Assembly: GCA_004352715.1 (NCBI GenBank)
Contig: SCFE01000064.1
Span: 752,831 to 816,830 of the forward strand
Length of the DNA: 64,000 bases
Direction: 5' to 3'
Origin: Hofstenia miamia
Taxonomy: Eukaryota > Xenacoelomorpha > Acoela
Shown: positions 52,186 through 64,000 of the stretch, piece by piece
Numbering within the stretch: the stretch's first letter is position 1
Layout: each line of letters begins with the position of its first letter
Translations under genes and position numbers: made by a program
Notes under the pieces: model-generated
Seen by the model: the letters and a program-made list of their open reading frames with translations, nothing else
Told to the model about the DNA's origin: nothing
Database searches by the model: none

Positions 52186-53500
52186 TAAATGCGTGGGAAA
52201 TTTTCCTTCCTGCGTCATTAAAATAAACTTAAATAACTTCAATGGCGAATTATTAAATAGTTTAAACTAGTAATGAACGAACTTACGGTGTCATTACTAA
52301 ACAAAATGACTATTGGCTAAAGTGTTTATTCATTGAGTTTTGAGCCAAATTGCATTCACTATTAAACCACGTAATCAAAATATGATAGTTAAATGCTAAA
52401 TTTGGACAGTGATTAAAATTGGATTTAGTATGTGCTAAAATAACATACACATAATAAAGTAGTTGTCAAAAATAATACACTATCTGTCATTTCCTCATGC
52501 ATTAATTTTAATAAGTTGTAATAAAATCGTTGGATATGGCACATTCTCTTAGAATAAAATTCATCGACGTAGGCGTAAATGACAATTGCATAAAAAACTA
52601 TTTGCAAATTTTTAAACAATAGAAAAGTAATTAAATTTTTATATTGCTTAGTACAATAAAAACATTCAAAAACGTAGTTATTAGATAGGAAGCAAGAAAT
52701 AGGAAACGACTGCAGTCTTAGCGTCACGTATTTTCTCCCATTAATCTCCTTAACAATGTAAAAACGTTCAAAACTATTTCGATATTCATGAAAATCAGTA
52801 AAATGCTAAAAAATATGTTTACATTTTGTAATATTTATTACAAAGAAAGCAATTTAAAATTAGAAATAGCTGATAATCAAATTTTGTTTTTAAAAAATTA
52901 TTATGAGTTAAATTAAACCAAGTGAATATTAATTGTAGTGTTAAATGATTGTATACCAAGTAGTAGATTTCATAAAACTAATCGAAATATTTCTATATTT
53001 AGTGTAATTGAATTATTACAGAGATACTTTTAGTAAATGATTTGGAATGGTAAGACTTCAATCTTACGTCTAAAGGATTTTATTTGGCAAAACAAATATT
53101 TTTTGATATACTAAATTTGACATTTTAAATAATTTATGACAGAATTCAAAGAATTTAAAACAAAAACACTAGAAATGATTTAACATCTTAAAGCAATTTG
53201 TAAATTAAATAAATGGCAAAAAGATGTTATCACTTACGTGTTTATCATAACATAAGTTGAAAATAAAATGTCAGTACCCCTAAACCAGAAATTAATATAT
53301 TCAACAGATTTGTGATTTTCGCAATCATTAATAAAAATTGAATGCACTGATAACGATGTTAAATTCAATAATGTAAAGATGTTCCCATAAACAATATGGC
53401 TGTTATTTCACAACTACAAATTAATAATAAAATTATTAAATTTAAATAATCTATATAAAATAAACAATGACCAATGAGTATATATATATATATATATATA
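52186..53500. other. Gene-free stretch
   Basis: AT-rich. The frame at 52425-52727 has no recognisable domain. It ends in a TA array (53,480-53,500). Confidence 0.4.
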
Positions 53501-54033
53501 NNNNNNNNNNNNNNNNNNNNNNNNNNNNNNNNNNNNNNNNNNNNNNNNNNNNNNNNNNNNNNNNNNNNNNNNNNNNNNNNNNNNNNNNNNNNNNNNNNNN
53601 NNNNNNNNNNNNNNNNNNNNNNNNNNNNNNNNNNNNNNNNNNNNNNNNNNNNNNNNNNNNNNNNNNNNNNNNNNNNNNNNNNNNNNNNNNNNNNNNNNNN
53701 NNNNNNNNNNNNNNNNNNNNNNNNNNNNNNNNNNNNNNNNNNNNNNNNNNNNNNNNNNNNNNNNNNNNNNNNNNNNNNNNNNNNNNNNNNNNNNNNNNNN
53801 NNNNNNNNNNNNNNNNNNNNNNNNNNNNNNNNNNNNNNNNNNNNNNNNNNNNNNNNNNNNNNNNNNNNNNNNNNNNNNNNNNNNNNNNNNNNNNNNNNNN
53901 NNNNNNNNNNNNNNNNNNNNNNNNNNNNNNNNNNNNNNNNNNNNNNNNNNNNNNNNNNNNNNNNNNNNNNNNNNNNNNNNNNNNNNNNNNNNNNNNNNNN
54001 NNNNNNNNNNNNNNNNNNNNNNNNNNNNNNNNN
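53501..54033. other. Assembly gap (533 N) inside TA array
   Basis: Both edges are TA repeats. Confidence 0.95.
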
Positions 54034-54325
54034 ATATATATATTAGTAGTAAACACTATCATTAATTTTAGCAGGAAATTGTTAAAAAATTATGATAGAC
54101 AATAGACCCTTATCGTCTCAAGGATGGTATGAATTCGATGCTATACATAGATCAAACTACTTTTTAGAATTGACATTTATCCTAAAATATATTTTTATAA
54201 ATTGCTAAAATATTGTAAATATCTTAGAAGAGAAGATTTATACAAAACTAATTAAGTACTAAACTTTCAATACATGATTGCGTGCTGAAGAAAGGCAAGA
54301 CATGATTGGCTAAATAGTTGAAGAT
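54034..54325. other. 3' flank of COX15
   Basis: Sequence downstream of the COX15 stop on the minus strand, containing its 3' UTR. No canonical poly(A) hexamer could be assigned with confidence. Confidence 0.3.
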
Positions 54326-54570
54326 TTACTTAGGGAGTTTACGAAGCTCATGGCTTAACCACAATGCAACAGAGAGTGATGTAAGCGCACCAGCTTGATG
54401 CATGGAAGCTACAGCGACAGGCACATACAACAACAAAGTAGTGATTCCTAAAGATAACTGACCACACATGACAACTAGGAGTGATAAAGCAGCTGCTCTT
54501 GCACGCGGAGGCAATGCAATACGCCGCGATATAAAATACGTTGAACATCCAGTAAGAAACGTAGTAATGC
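54326..54570 (-). CDS. COX15: COX15 exon 3 (terminal)
   Basis: Acceptor TATGTCTAG|GCATTA, phase 1. Reads GITTFLTGCSTYFISRRIAL, then the last two membrane segments with LYVPVAVASMHQAG and the end HELRKLPK, with TAA at 54326-54328. Confidence 0.95.
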
Positions 54571-57500
54571 CTAGACATACAAAGATATAAATTTAGGCTA
54601 GAAATGGCATATTACCTAAATAGCGGTGATCAAATTGCACGGTTGTTGGATTTTCAAAGAAGTTCTTCCATGTGGGTGCTAATGCTAAGATGTCATCAGG
54701 AATCCATCGATCAGCCATTTTGGGAAACGAGTTGTAAACTAGGCCTGCGTCCAAGCCTGCAACAAAAGCACCTGACACAGCCGTAACAAATATAAGGGCT
54801 TTAGAGGCACGCGCCATATTTCTCAATAAATTGACTGGCTTAGAAGATTCATTTGGAATAGGAACTTGTTTCAACAATAAACTCAAAGAAGTCCAAAACC
54901 AACCACTAAAAAGCAGAAATGACATTGATAAATGTCCGGCTAAACGATATTGACTGACACGAGCAATTTCACTGCGTTTTTTAGATACCTCTAACCCACT
55001 TTTTACCATGTACCAACCATATAAGCCTTGAGACAATAATAGAACAGAAAAAATGGAATGTTTTATTTTAGCAGCTCGGTTCAGCCATCCACGAGATGCA
55101 AAAACTGCAAGTGGAATCCAATATACAAGACCAATAGTGCGGCCAAACATTCTATGAGCGTACTCCATATAGAATATCCGTTTAAAATCAGCAACTGTGA
55201 AGTCAGAATGAACTTGTTCATACTCGGGGAAGCACTTGTATTTTTCAAATTCTTTGTGCCATTCCTCTTCATTCAAAGGAGGTTTCATTCCTTTGACTAA
55301 CTTCCAGTCAACCATTGAAAGTCCAGATTCTGTAAGTCTTGTAACTCCACCTAAATGCTGACAAATAAATATGTGCGCAGGAAGCATTTTCAAATTATTT
55401 GCAATTGTAGGATCCGAATTTATAAATAAAATATATATATATATGGGCTCTAGATACTATGGGATTTGTATTCACCGCCCGCACACTCTGATTTTCCATA
55501 GTAGAAGCGCTCTCTTTAATGCAAAGCCGGAATAATTCGTTTTATCCAAAAATTTTTACATTGCGCATTTGGAAAAGGGGTCAAATCTATGAGTTTCAAG
55601 TTTTTTTAAAAAACCCGTATCCAGCGCCCTCCGCTATAGTATCTGGCACCCTCATATATTTTTTTGTATCCAGCGCCTTGTAGATATTTTAAAATTTTGT
55701 AACCAAAGCCTATATATATATGTTTTCTATAATAAGTATTTACACGAAATTTCTAAAGAAGAACTTTATACAACCAAGCAGTGTTGTACACATTAATTGA
55801 ACAAATCTTAGAAAAGTACTTGGTGTGAAATATAAAATCATGCAGATATTCAAATTATATAAGAGCAATAATTTTGAAATAATATTTTAGCGAGAGAAAG
55901 CAATGATTGGTCACATGATTTCCTGCATTCTGACATTTATTTTATATCTGCGTCAATCAGTGTGCTGAAAGCTGCCAGTGTCTTTAGTGTGCTCCAGCAA
56001 TTTTAATCTGTGAGCAGTGATTAATTTTCTACTTTAATATTTTTTGAATTTAATATTTTCAGCACAAAAATTGACAATAAAACGCAGAAATTTTAACATT
56101 GTGTTAACCAAATGATAAAATTACAACGATTTAAAACTGAGTATGATTTCCTAAAATGTGCTGTAAAGTATTGCTTACAAATGACAAAATACAATGTTTA
56201 AAATTTTCCAATAGGGAATGACAATCCTTGGCAAAATGTTTTTGGAGTTGCAAGAAACCCCATACAAGAATGACAGTCGAATATTTGATGATTTGAAGTT
56301 TAGTTGTGATTACTGAATTGCTTGGAGGTTGATGCTAAATATCACAATAATGGCTTTCCTTTTACCTAATGGTTGTGAACTCAAATTTGAATGAGCATTT
56401 ACACAAAAATTTTGACGTATGAAAATATCTTAGCCTTTTTCAAAAAAAAACTAAATTACAAAATTCACGATTTTACACACACAAGTTATAAGGCAGCCGA
56501 GATAACCGATTTCCTGTGAGTCGCATTGCCATTGCTGAAAGCGTAGTCAGGTTGTTGATACATTGACTACTGCCAGGGCACACCAATAATTACAATCGCT
56601 ATTTAAACGCATCTACAACTTTCTATTTACTCGGAACTTTACCTTTAACTGTTAGCCAGTGTGCTAAAAAGGTGCATTTCGAATTCTTGAGTATAAATAG
56701 AGTATTGTTGGTTAAAATAGCAATTGGCACTTCAAGGCAAATCTGGGAATTTGTGGTTCGCCACCATAATGCTGGTCATTCCATTTCATACATTGCAACC
56801 ATGCTTGAGAATTGCACTCTCACTGTTGGGCACATCCTTCGGCATCACAAATATCAAGTGTCGAGGAAGATATGGATGCTGCAGAGTGCGACACTGCAGC
56901 ATACCCATCTACTAGAGTATGTGGCTATTCAAAATTATTGCCATCTCCAGGTAGAGTTCACTGGATAAGTGCTAACCAGTCCACAGACAAGCTATTTAAT
57001 GAAGTGTGACAAGGTCTAAACTGATGCAGTATCAGCATCGGCGATTAATGATGTCAGGATTACAACAAAACAGGGTTTCTCTGTAAATTCATTGGATTGG
57101 CGTTACTTTCTCTTCTTGAACAAACATCAACAGAAATTACTAGTGCTAGAGCACCAATGAGAGTAAAATATGTGTGCAATCCCAGAGAATTCATTTTGAA
57201 AGTGACGTACTGCGGTTACATTAGCACCCTTAATAGGGGAGACAATCAATGCAACCAAATATCAAAACTTTTTGAAGACCAAGTAGCTTCCTCACATCGC
57301 AAATATGAACAATCTGGACACTATTTTTCTGTAAGAAACGCTCCCTGCAGTATAGATCGGCTGGTAACCTGTTTTCTGAGAAACAATAACTCTGAACAAA
57401 CTAGTGTTTGACCTAGACATGATTATTACTGATTATATCTGGGCAGTATTGGTACATTGGATCCCCGAGACANATATATATATATATATATATATTTTCT

Positions 57501-60500
57501 ATAATAAGTATTTACACGAAATTTCTAAAGAAGAACTTTATACAACCAAGCAGTGTTGTACACATTAATTGAACAAATCTTAGAAAAGTACTTGGTGTGA
57601 AATATAAAATCATGCAGATATTCAAATTATATAAGAGCAATAATTTTGAAATAATATTTTAGCGAGAGAAAGCAATGATTGGTCACATGATTTCCTGCAT
57701 TCTGACATTTATTTTATATCTGCGTCAATCAGTGTGCTGAAAGCTGCCAGTGTCTTTAGTGTGCTCCAGCAATTTTAATCTGTGAGCAGTGATTAATTTT
57801 CTACTTTAATATTTTTTGAATTTAATATTTTCAGCACAAAAATTGACAATAAAACGCAGAAATTTTAACATTGTGTTAACCAAATGATAAAATTACAACG
57901 ATTTAAAACTGAGTATGATTTCCTAAAATGTGCTGTAAAGTATTGCTTACAAATGACAAAATACAATGTTTAAAATTTTCCAATAGGGAATGACAATCCT
58001 TGGCAAAATGTTTTTGGAGTTGCAAGAAACCCCATACAAGAATGACAGTCGAATATTTGATGATTTGAAGTTTAGTTGTGATTACTGAATTGCTTGGAGG
58101 TTGATGCTAAATATCACAATAATGGCTTTCCTTTTACCTAATGGTTGTGAACTCAAATTTGAATGAGCATTTACACAAAAATTTTGACGTATGAAAATAT
58201 CTTAGCCTTTTTCAAAAAAAAACTAAATTACAAAATTCACGATTTTACACACACAAGTTATAAGGCAGCCGAGATAACCGATTTCCTGTGAGTCGCATTG
58301 CCATTGCTGAAAGCGTAGTCAGGTTGTTGATACATTGACTACTGCCAGGGCACACCAATAATTACAATCGCTATTTAAACGCATCTACAACTTTCTATTT
58401 ACTCGGAACTTTACCTTTAACTGTTAGCCAGTGTGCTAAAAAGGTGCATTTCGAATTCTTGAGTATAAATAGAGTATTGTTGGTTAAAATAGCAATTGGC
58501 ACTTCAAGGCAAATCTGGGAATTTGTGGTTCGCCACCATAATGCTGGTCATTCCATTTCATACATTGCAACCATGCTTGAGAATTGCACTCTCACTGTTG
58601 GGCACATCCTTCGGCATCACAAATATCAAGTGTCGAGGAAGATATGGATGCTGCAGAGTGCGACACTGCAGCATACCCATCTACTAGAGTATGTGGCTAT
58701 TCAAAATTATTGCCATCTCCAGGTAGAGTTCACTGGATAAGTGCTAACCAGTCCACAGACAAGCTATTTAATGAAGTGTGACAAGGTCTAAACTGATGCA
58801 GTATCAGCATCGGCGATTAATGATGTCAGGATTACAACAAAACAGGGTTTCTCTGTAAATTCATTGGATTGGCGTTACTTTCTCTTCTTGAACAAACATC
58901 AACAGAAATTACTAGTGCTAGAGCACCAATGAGAGTAAAATATGTGTGCAATCCCAGAGAATTCATTTTGAAAGTGACGTACTGCGGTTACATTAGCACC
59001 CTTAATAGGGGAGACAATCAATGCAACCAAATATCAAAACTTTTTGAAGACCAAGTAGCTTCCTCACATCGCAAATATGAACAATCTGGACACTATTTTT
59101 CTGTAAGAAACGCTCCCTGCAGTATAGATCGGCTGGTAACCTGTTTTCTGAGAAACAATAACTCTGAACAAACTAGTGTTTGACCTAGACATGATTATTA
59201 CTGATTATATCTGGGCAGTATTGGTACATTGGATCCCCGAGACAAGAGGTTACCACCCAACCACAACCTCTGTGGAACAATGATCTGTATGAAAGCACGC
59301 AACGACGGGTAAGGGCCCTCGTAGATGTTAGGAAGATCCACAAGATACAATCTTTATTTTTAGTGTACAGATCATCACTCGCTACGAATGTTAAGCTGCA
59401 TTTTACTAAATGTGCTATAAATCGCTATATATGCACAGAATGGAGCTGGGATAAAGAAATCCAATTCGAAATTTAGCCAAACTGAATATATACCTGCAAG
59501 AATTAAATTTACAAAACTTCAGCTATCTCAGACAGTGTAAGAACAGGAAGCTAACCCAATATATTCTAGAAAAACAGTTACCACCTTATCTCCTCCTAGA
59601 TTTCTCCATGTGTATAAGAGACAGGACCAATAGTGCGTTGCTTTTCGTTACCTATTCTAAAAATTTGTCATCTCATCTCTTTTCAGCATGGAAACCTTCC
59701 AGGTCGTTCTACCATTACCAACTTGTTCACACTGATCGAATACTGCTATATCTTCACTTCAATCGTAATGATCCTGGTTGCATTATCTTTCTTGACATTT
59801 CTAATCCTTTTGATTTGCTCCCTCATTCTATTCTTTTTGACAAATTAAGTTTATTTGGTTTGATGCTGATTTCGTCGAATTTTTTTCAGTCTTAAATAAC
59901 CCCTGCTCTTGTAACCAGTGCCGCCCCTCGAGGTTCTGTGTTCGTTGTTATTTTCTTCCTTGTTGCCATAAACGACCTCCATAACTCTGTTCTCAACTCG
60001 TCCTGCTTACTGTATGTAAAACAATAAAACCAATTTATCAGAGATTGATTTGGTTTGAACTTGGGCTCAGGTCGAATTCTTGATTCGGGTGAAAATGACA
60101 ATGAAAATGAAAATATTTTCTGTTTATTGCTAAAAGGAGCCGAATTTTTTTTAAAATCTTGAAGCATACTATTTATATTACCTTAAAATTATTGATCCCT
60201 TTTACGTCAACGTAAAAATCACATAAGTAAAATAAAATAATCATGAATGACAAGCGAATAAATAAAATATGATTAATTATAATTTACAATTATATTTATT
60301 AAAAATATCTAGAAGGTGTTAGTGATGACTGCTTATTTTTAATGGGTCATGATAAAATTAATAAAAAATAAACAGTATTTTTGGGTAAACTCAAACAGCC
60401 ATGCAATGCAGGACGTTGAATTTCTGTTTTAAAAAGTCGTAAAACTGGTATGTGAAAAATTGCAATTTGAAAATTTTTAAGATTCTGGAAATAAAATTAT

Positions 60501-61113
60501 AATTGTCTTTTGCTATATTGCTATTCGAAAAATGTACGCAATTTGCTTTTCTGCAACTCTATTATTGGCGACGTGTATTCAATTCCTATTTATATTAATA
60601 AAGAATTCGCTGCCAATTTCCCATTAATTACAAAGTGATGCTTTATTTGACACTGAGATAAACAAATTAAATGACTTTAAACAAATAAAGCAAATAAATT
60701 ACTGAAATCACTACCATGTACGAGACTAGAAATAGAAGTTAATGAGAGTAGAATTGATAATTCGGTTAACAAAAAATGAAAATTTTCTGAAAACAGTAAA
60801 TCGGTGCAATACAGAACTGAGCCAAAAAATTTGATCAATTCCACCGCTTAAACAAAGTATTCACTCGTAACAGAATCGAGATAATTACGCGATACACTTT
60901 AATCTAACTATCAATTAAATTCGGATTGAGAAATGAAATTCGACCTAAAATAACTTGTACAGCAGCCATACCACTACATCCTGCAAGCCAAAATCCCATA
61001 ATTTTCGATGAACGACTATTTAATGCAGGGGAAACAGTTGTTTGAAATCTTAGAAAAGTTTTTGTTAAGTATTTCCTTTGTAAAGATATTGAATTGCGAA
61101 GTGTATGCCACAT
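54326..61113 (-). CDS. COX15: COX15, heme A synthase, three exons
   Basis: Exons 61113-60945, 55350-54616 and 54570-54326 join in frame to 382 residues (human about 410). COX15 oxidises the C8 methyl group of heme O to give heme A for cytochrome c oxidase, in the mitochondrial inner membrane. Residues 1-35 are rich in Arg, Lys, Ser and Thr with no acidic residue, as in a mitochondrial targeting peptide. The first membrane segment ends VILGGVTRLTESGLSMVDW. The four conserved histidines are seen: H122 in EYAHRMFGR, H196 in QYRLAGHL, H298 in FDHRYLG and H359 in SMHQAGAL. The GLDAGLVYNSFPKM loop is intact. Intron 1 is about 5.6 kb but contains an assembly duplication and an adapter; intron 2 is 45 bp. 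The ATG at 61113 is preceded by a possible acceptor (GATTTTAG at ~61,153), so an upstream 5' UTR exon is likely. Confidence 0.95.
54616..55350 (-). CDS. COX15: COX15 exon 2
   Basis: Acceptor CAGCATTTAG|GTGGAG, phase 1. Codes for residues 57-302 with three of the four conserved histidines and the GLDAGLVYNSFPKM loop. Donor TTAG|GTAATA. Confidence 0.95.
55723..57472. repeat. ~1,750-bp duplicated block, copy A, in COX15 intron 1
   Basis: Matches 57,495-59,244 at a constant offset of 1,772 with no difference noticed by eye; the four plus-strand frames inside are identical in both. It ends at a single N followed by a TA array. An exact duplication abutting an N is more likely unmerged contigs or haplotypes than a real event. 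Confidence 0.9.
56660..57411 (+). pseudogene. Possible Tc1-like transposase N-terminal remnant (also at 58,432-59,183)
   Basis: The frame at 56672 reads GTSRQIWEFVVRHHNAGHSI then SYIATMLENCTLTVGHILRH, which looks like the first helix-turn-helix of a Tc1-type transposase (WxxVVxxHxxGxSxxxIA). In another frame SPGRVHWISANQSTDKLFNE may be the GRPRKIS-type linker and second helix-turn-helix. Frame changes are frequent and no catalytic motif is seen. Unsure. Confidence 0.4.
57473..57494. other. Single-N join and TA array
   Basis: N at 57,473 followed by (TA)n, which also precedes copy A near 55,712. The join duplicates the block. Confidence 0.85.
57495..59244. repeat. ~1,750-bp duplicated block, copy B
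   Basis: See copy A. This copy continues without a break into the flanking sequence at 59,245, so it is probably the true locus. Confidence 0.9.
59608..59624. other. Tn5/Nextera mosaic-end adapter sequence in the assembly
   Basis: ATGTGTATAAGAGACAG matches 17 of the 19 bases of the Nextera transposase mosaic end, missing only the first two (AG). In the plus frame it gives the peptide MCIRDR, a known contaminant signature in predicted proteins. The sequence left and right of it may not be adjacent in the genome. Confidence 0.93.
59625..60035 (+). pseudogene. LINE reverse-transcriptase fragment in COX15 intron 1
   Basis: Immediately after the adapter: SFQHGNLPGRSTITNLFTLI (about 59,680-59,740), then in another frame IIFLDISNPFDLLPHSILFD with the first catalytic Asp (about 59,780-59,840), then VTSAAPRGSVFVVIFF and INDLHNSVLNSSCLLYV (about 59,910-60,018). 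These are the GxxPGRSTxTNL, LDxxxAFDxxPH and VPQGSVLGPLLF...NDL segments of a non-LTR RT. The ADD box is lost and frameshifts are present. It is antisense to COX15. Confidence 0.8.
60036..60944. other. COX15 intron 1, 5' part
   Basis: AT-rich intron sequence with no element recognised. Confidence 0.45.
60945..61113 (-). CDS. COX15: COX15 exon 1 (targeting peptide and first membrane segment)
   Basis: Starts MWHTLRNSISLQRKYL and ends MGFWLAGCSGMAAVQVIL plus the first base of a Gly codon. Donor TTAG|GTCGAA is weak, but the joined reading ILG|GVTRLTESG is exactly that of the family. Confidence 0.9.
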
Positions 61114-63430
61114 TATGGAATCCGATAATGCCAATTGAAAGACAGTGTAAACTAAAATCAAAAATTAAAATTAATTAAAATATTTTATATTCATCGAAAT
61201 CGCTTATAAGTATTTTAATGGGCCAAATAAAGGTTACACTATTAGAACGGTGAGCACTTTTCATCAACTTTTTCCAACATTAGCGCTTCTCTTCTACAAG
61301 ATTCAATTTTGGATCATTCACTAAAAGTTTTTAAAATGGCAATATAAAAGTGCTTTTTGTCGAGTTGAATAAATGTATATTTGTAAATTTCGGATAATAT
61401 TAATTAAAACTAATTATAAATGTATATTTGTATACCGCAACATACCAATGGTCTCATTGCGGCAGAATGAAAATGAAATATGCCCAAAGGCGGAGCTTAG
61501 CTTTGAACTCTGGCATAAACGCAGACTGACATGAAGGCTATTCTAAATTCGTGGGCCAGATACAGCTGAAGTCCCCGTAGAGTTAACAGTTCGAGTAAAA
61601 AGAAGATTAAGAACAAGTAATTTCGCGAATTGTAAACAAAATTAGGATATAATATCGTACTATACATTCCAGACAGTCAGAGCGATCTAGTAGATAATGT
61701 GAAAACACACGGGCAGCAAGTGAAGCTGCTTTAGAAGAGATCAAATATTGTAAATCGACATAAGTGGTGTTATAAAATTTAGTTGTATGACATCAATTGG
61801 AAATGTTTTAATAAATCAGCAGTAAGAAGTAGGTCTTAACTACACGATTTAATCGGTCGGAGATCTCCCTATTTAGCATCGTTTGGGAAGAGAAACACTT
61901 TTGAATATGGTTCACCAGAATAATTTGAGCGGCAGTTGTATACAGAGCACTTCTTCATAGGCAGGGCAAGCGAGCATAAAGTAAATGATTCACTAAAACA
62001 AACAAATATATTTAGTCAGCCCCCGGGAAATCGCTTTGGGGAAAAATACGAAATGGTTTCAGCAACATCCTGGTGGACGTCGATGTCAGACTGGGTGTTT
62101 TCTGGAGGTTTTGGTGAAGTTCGCATGTCGCCTCCTATGCGCGGTCTGCAGCTCAGCTGGCTTGGAATGTCAGTTTTCCACACTTGGTGTTACGTATGGA
62201 AAGCTTAGAATTCAGCTTGGAGTTGAGGTCATTAAAATTGATTGACATTGATTTGAAATTGAATAGTACATTACTTTTTTTAATTGAAACAATATGCAAA
62301 AATGTTCTGATTGAGCCCTCGGAATCAAAAAAACTTAATCAGCACCGAGGCAAACATATTTTTTCATATAACTCATGCATTAATTTGAGTAAAATATCAA
62401 ACAGAAATTCTTTCAGTACCCATCAATGAATATTGTAGTAAAGTTCATGCCCATCTATTTATAAATTATTAGTTGATGCGAAATTCCATCTAAATTTCGA
62501 TTGTCGGAATTTGTAATTAGTTTTGACGTTAAAGATATTTCGTTTGTTAAAGATAAATACAAATAAATTGTTTTTTAACATCACGTTTCACTTACACATT
62601 CGTAAAAGTTAAAACTTTCAAGTTGATAAACAAGATTCACACTTTTATTTAAGTGAAACTAATAGTTTAATAACATCAGCATTGATAGGTTAATGCTATA
62701 TCTATACATTATAATTACTAATTTTTAGTGACTTGCAAATTTAATGGTAGAATTGTACCGTTACATATTAGTAAAAATGTTATTTAATTGAAAATTTAGA
62801 TGTATGATAATAATAGGCATATGTGTGCAGACAAAACACAAGATTTGAAATCCGACTCGAGAATAAGGCCCTGTGAGTTCTCGAAATTTCGAGTTGGTTC
62901 GGGTTGACCCTAATTACTAATTTTATTTAAAAATAATTAATAGACATTCATTAGTATGAAAGATCAAACGAAAACTGCAAAGAGTTTGTTGGGGAAAATG
63001 TTGTGCCCCGCTGTCTCCCGGGAAGACGATTTCTCAGTCTCCCCTGGAATAGTCAGCCCTTTGATGCACACACACCTGCACTCGCGGGGCCGCATGAGAA
63101 CGGCGTCCCCCACTTATTTTTTTATGAATTTAGAGGGGACGTGGGAGGACGCACCAGTCGGACTGGACACTGCCAAATTTTATAAACACCAATAATTTTA
63201 TAAAGATACAGAAACATATAATGGAAATCTATTATAGTGTTTCAGAAGTCGCGAAATAATTGTATTCTGACGTGTATTATCACTGATTTGCAATTATGCC
63301 AACTTTTATATCTGTAGTATTTGATAAGAACGATATTTCAAACAATTACATGTAGTTTATTTTGAAAAAAGTTTGTGGTCAAAATTGCGTCCCCACTTTT
63401 CTCATAAGCAGTGCAGCCCTGGATGCACAT
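61114..63430. other. Upstream of COX15; gene-free
   Basis: No exon or RNA gene supported. A GC-richer patch at 62,990-63,170 (starting near CCCGCTGTCTCCCGGGAAG) differs in composition from its surroundings and may be an insertion, but no ends or duplication were found. A second GC-richer patch lies at 62,020-62,200. Confidence 0.4.
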
Positions 63431-64000
63431 ACCAGTTTATATGAATGAATGAATGAATGATGTATATTTATCTAAACACTTACAAAAAAATAAAAACAAA
63501 TACACTTTACAATGCTAAAAATCCCCAGATTATTTGTGCATTAATTTGTTATTTTTATTTATTATTTTTAGTTTTTTTATTAATTTATTGTTACTATGTT
63601 TAGAAAGGATAATTTTTGAGCACTAGTGCTGCTCATTTGTATTACCCATGACATTTAAATTATTATTTGAATATTAAATCAATTAGATTAGTATTTCCTT
63701 GTATTACTTTACTTTTTATATTGTTCAAAAACCTATTACATTCATTTTCAGATATTTTATCTATATTACAACTAATTAATGCCCTAGAATTTATATAATT
63801 CCATATCTTACTTCCCCTAACTTGAAGAGAATATCTTTGTAGCATAGAGTTATGCTGTTTTATTGAAGTTTGGTTTTTTAATTTAGCCCTAGTATTATAT
63901 GTGTGATTAATTTTATTGAAATAGTTAAATTCCATCGGGTAATCTTTTCTTTGTATTTTTATTATGTGCTTTAGTAGTTCAAATATGTATAATTCATATA
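63431..64000 (-). mobile_element. LINE ORF2 C-terminus with (ATTC)n tail
   Basis: The minus-strand frame 63663-63935 reads NKINHTYNTRAKLKNQTSIK, then SLQVRGSKIWNYINSRAL and FLNNIKSKVI. The NTR motif, GxKIWNxI and the closing FxxxIK are typical of the end of LINE ORF2. Downstream on the same strand the 3' UTR ends in four ATTC units (plus strand TGAATGAATGAATGAATGA, about 63,443-63,461), the microsatellite tail of several LINE clades. The 5' part runs off the window. Confidence 0.75.

Noticed and set aside
54604-55300. Plus-strand frames across the COX15 exon
   Set aside because: Antisense shadows of COX15 exon 2.
59608-59895. 95-codon frame starting MCIRDR
   Set aside because: The start comes from the Nextera adapter and the rest is a frame-shifted LINE RT fragment.

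Overview
The window is AT-rich, intron-bearing animal nuclear DNA from a draft short-read assembly. Three spliced protein genes are supported. The density of decayed mobile elements (Ty3/gypsy, Penelope, LINE, mariner/Tc1, hAT, piggyBac) points to an invertebrate. I cannot name the phylum from sequence alone.

Layout. 1-10,300 is gene-free and holds MITEs, a 36-bp minisatellite, a Penelope fragment and a GC-rich 533-bp insertion. 10,508-12,995 (+) is a three-exon gene for a 180-residue, probably coiled-coil protein that I cannot name. 13,000-20,400 is a graveyard of retroelements and one mariner. 24,022-45,748 (-) is a five-exon STARD10-type START-domain lipid-transfer gene whose exons join in frame to 297 residues. 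Its 17-kb first intron holds most of the middle of the window, including hAT, THAP-like and mariner remnants. 45,749-54,300 is gene-free and holds an hAT-like element, a piggyBac remnant and an inverted repeat around a gap. 54,326-61,113 (-) is COX15 (heme A synthase), with three exons, 382 residues and all four expected histidines. 61,114-64,000 holds no gene apart from a LINE 3' end.

The three genes share no evident pathway. COX15 acts in the mitochondrial inner membrane, the STARD10-like protein is a cytosolic lipid carrier, and the coiled-coil protein is unassigned. There is no operon-like arrangement.

Assembly quality matters here. Seven multi-base gaps and four single-N joins are present. 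Two joins (33,884-33,904 and 57,473) are flanked by apparently identical sequence of 161 bp and about 1,750 bp, as if overlapping contigs were not merged. A 17-base Tn5/Nextera mosaic-end sequence lies at 59,608-59,624 inside COX15 intron 1, and a one-base-insertion version lies at 23,627-23,646. The most biologically interesting signals are two hammerhead-ribozyme-like cores next to Penelope endonuclease remnants, and a GC-rich insertion with a 14-bp target-site duplication and no recognised family. I found no convincing new multi-gene system.
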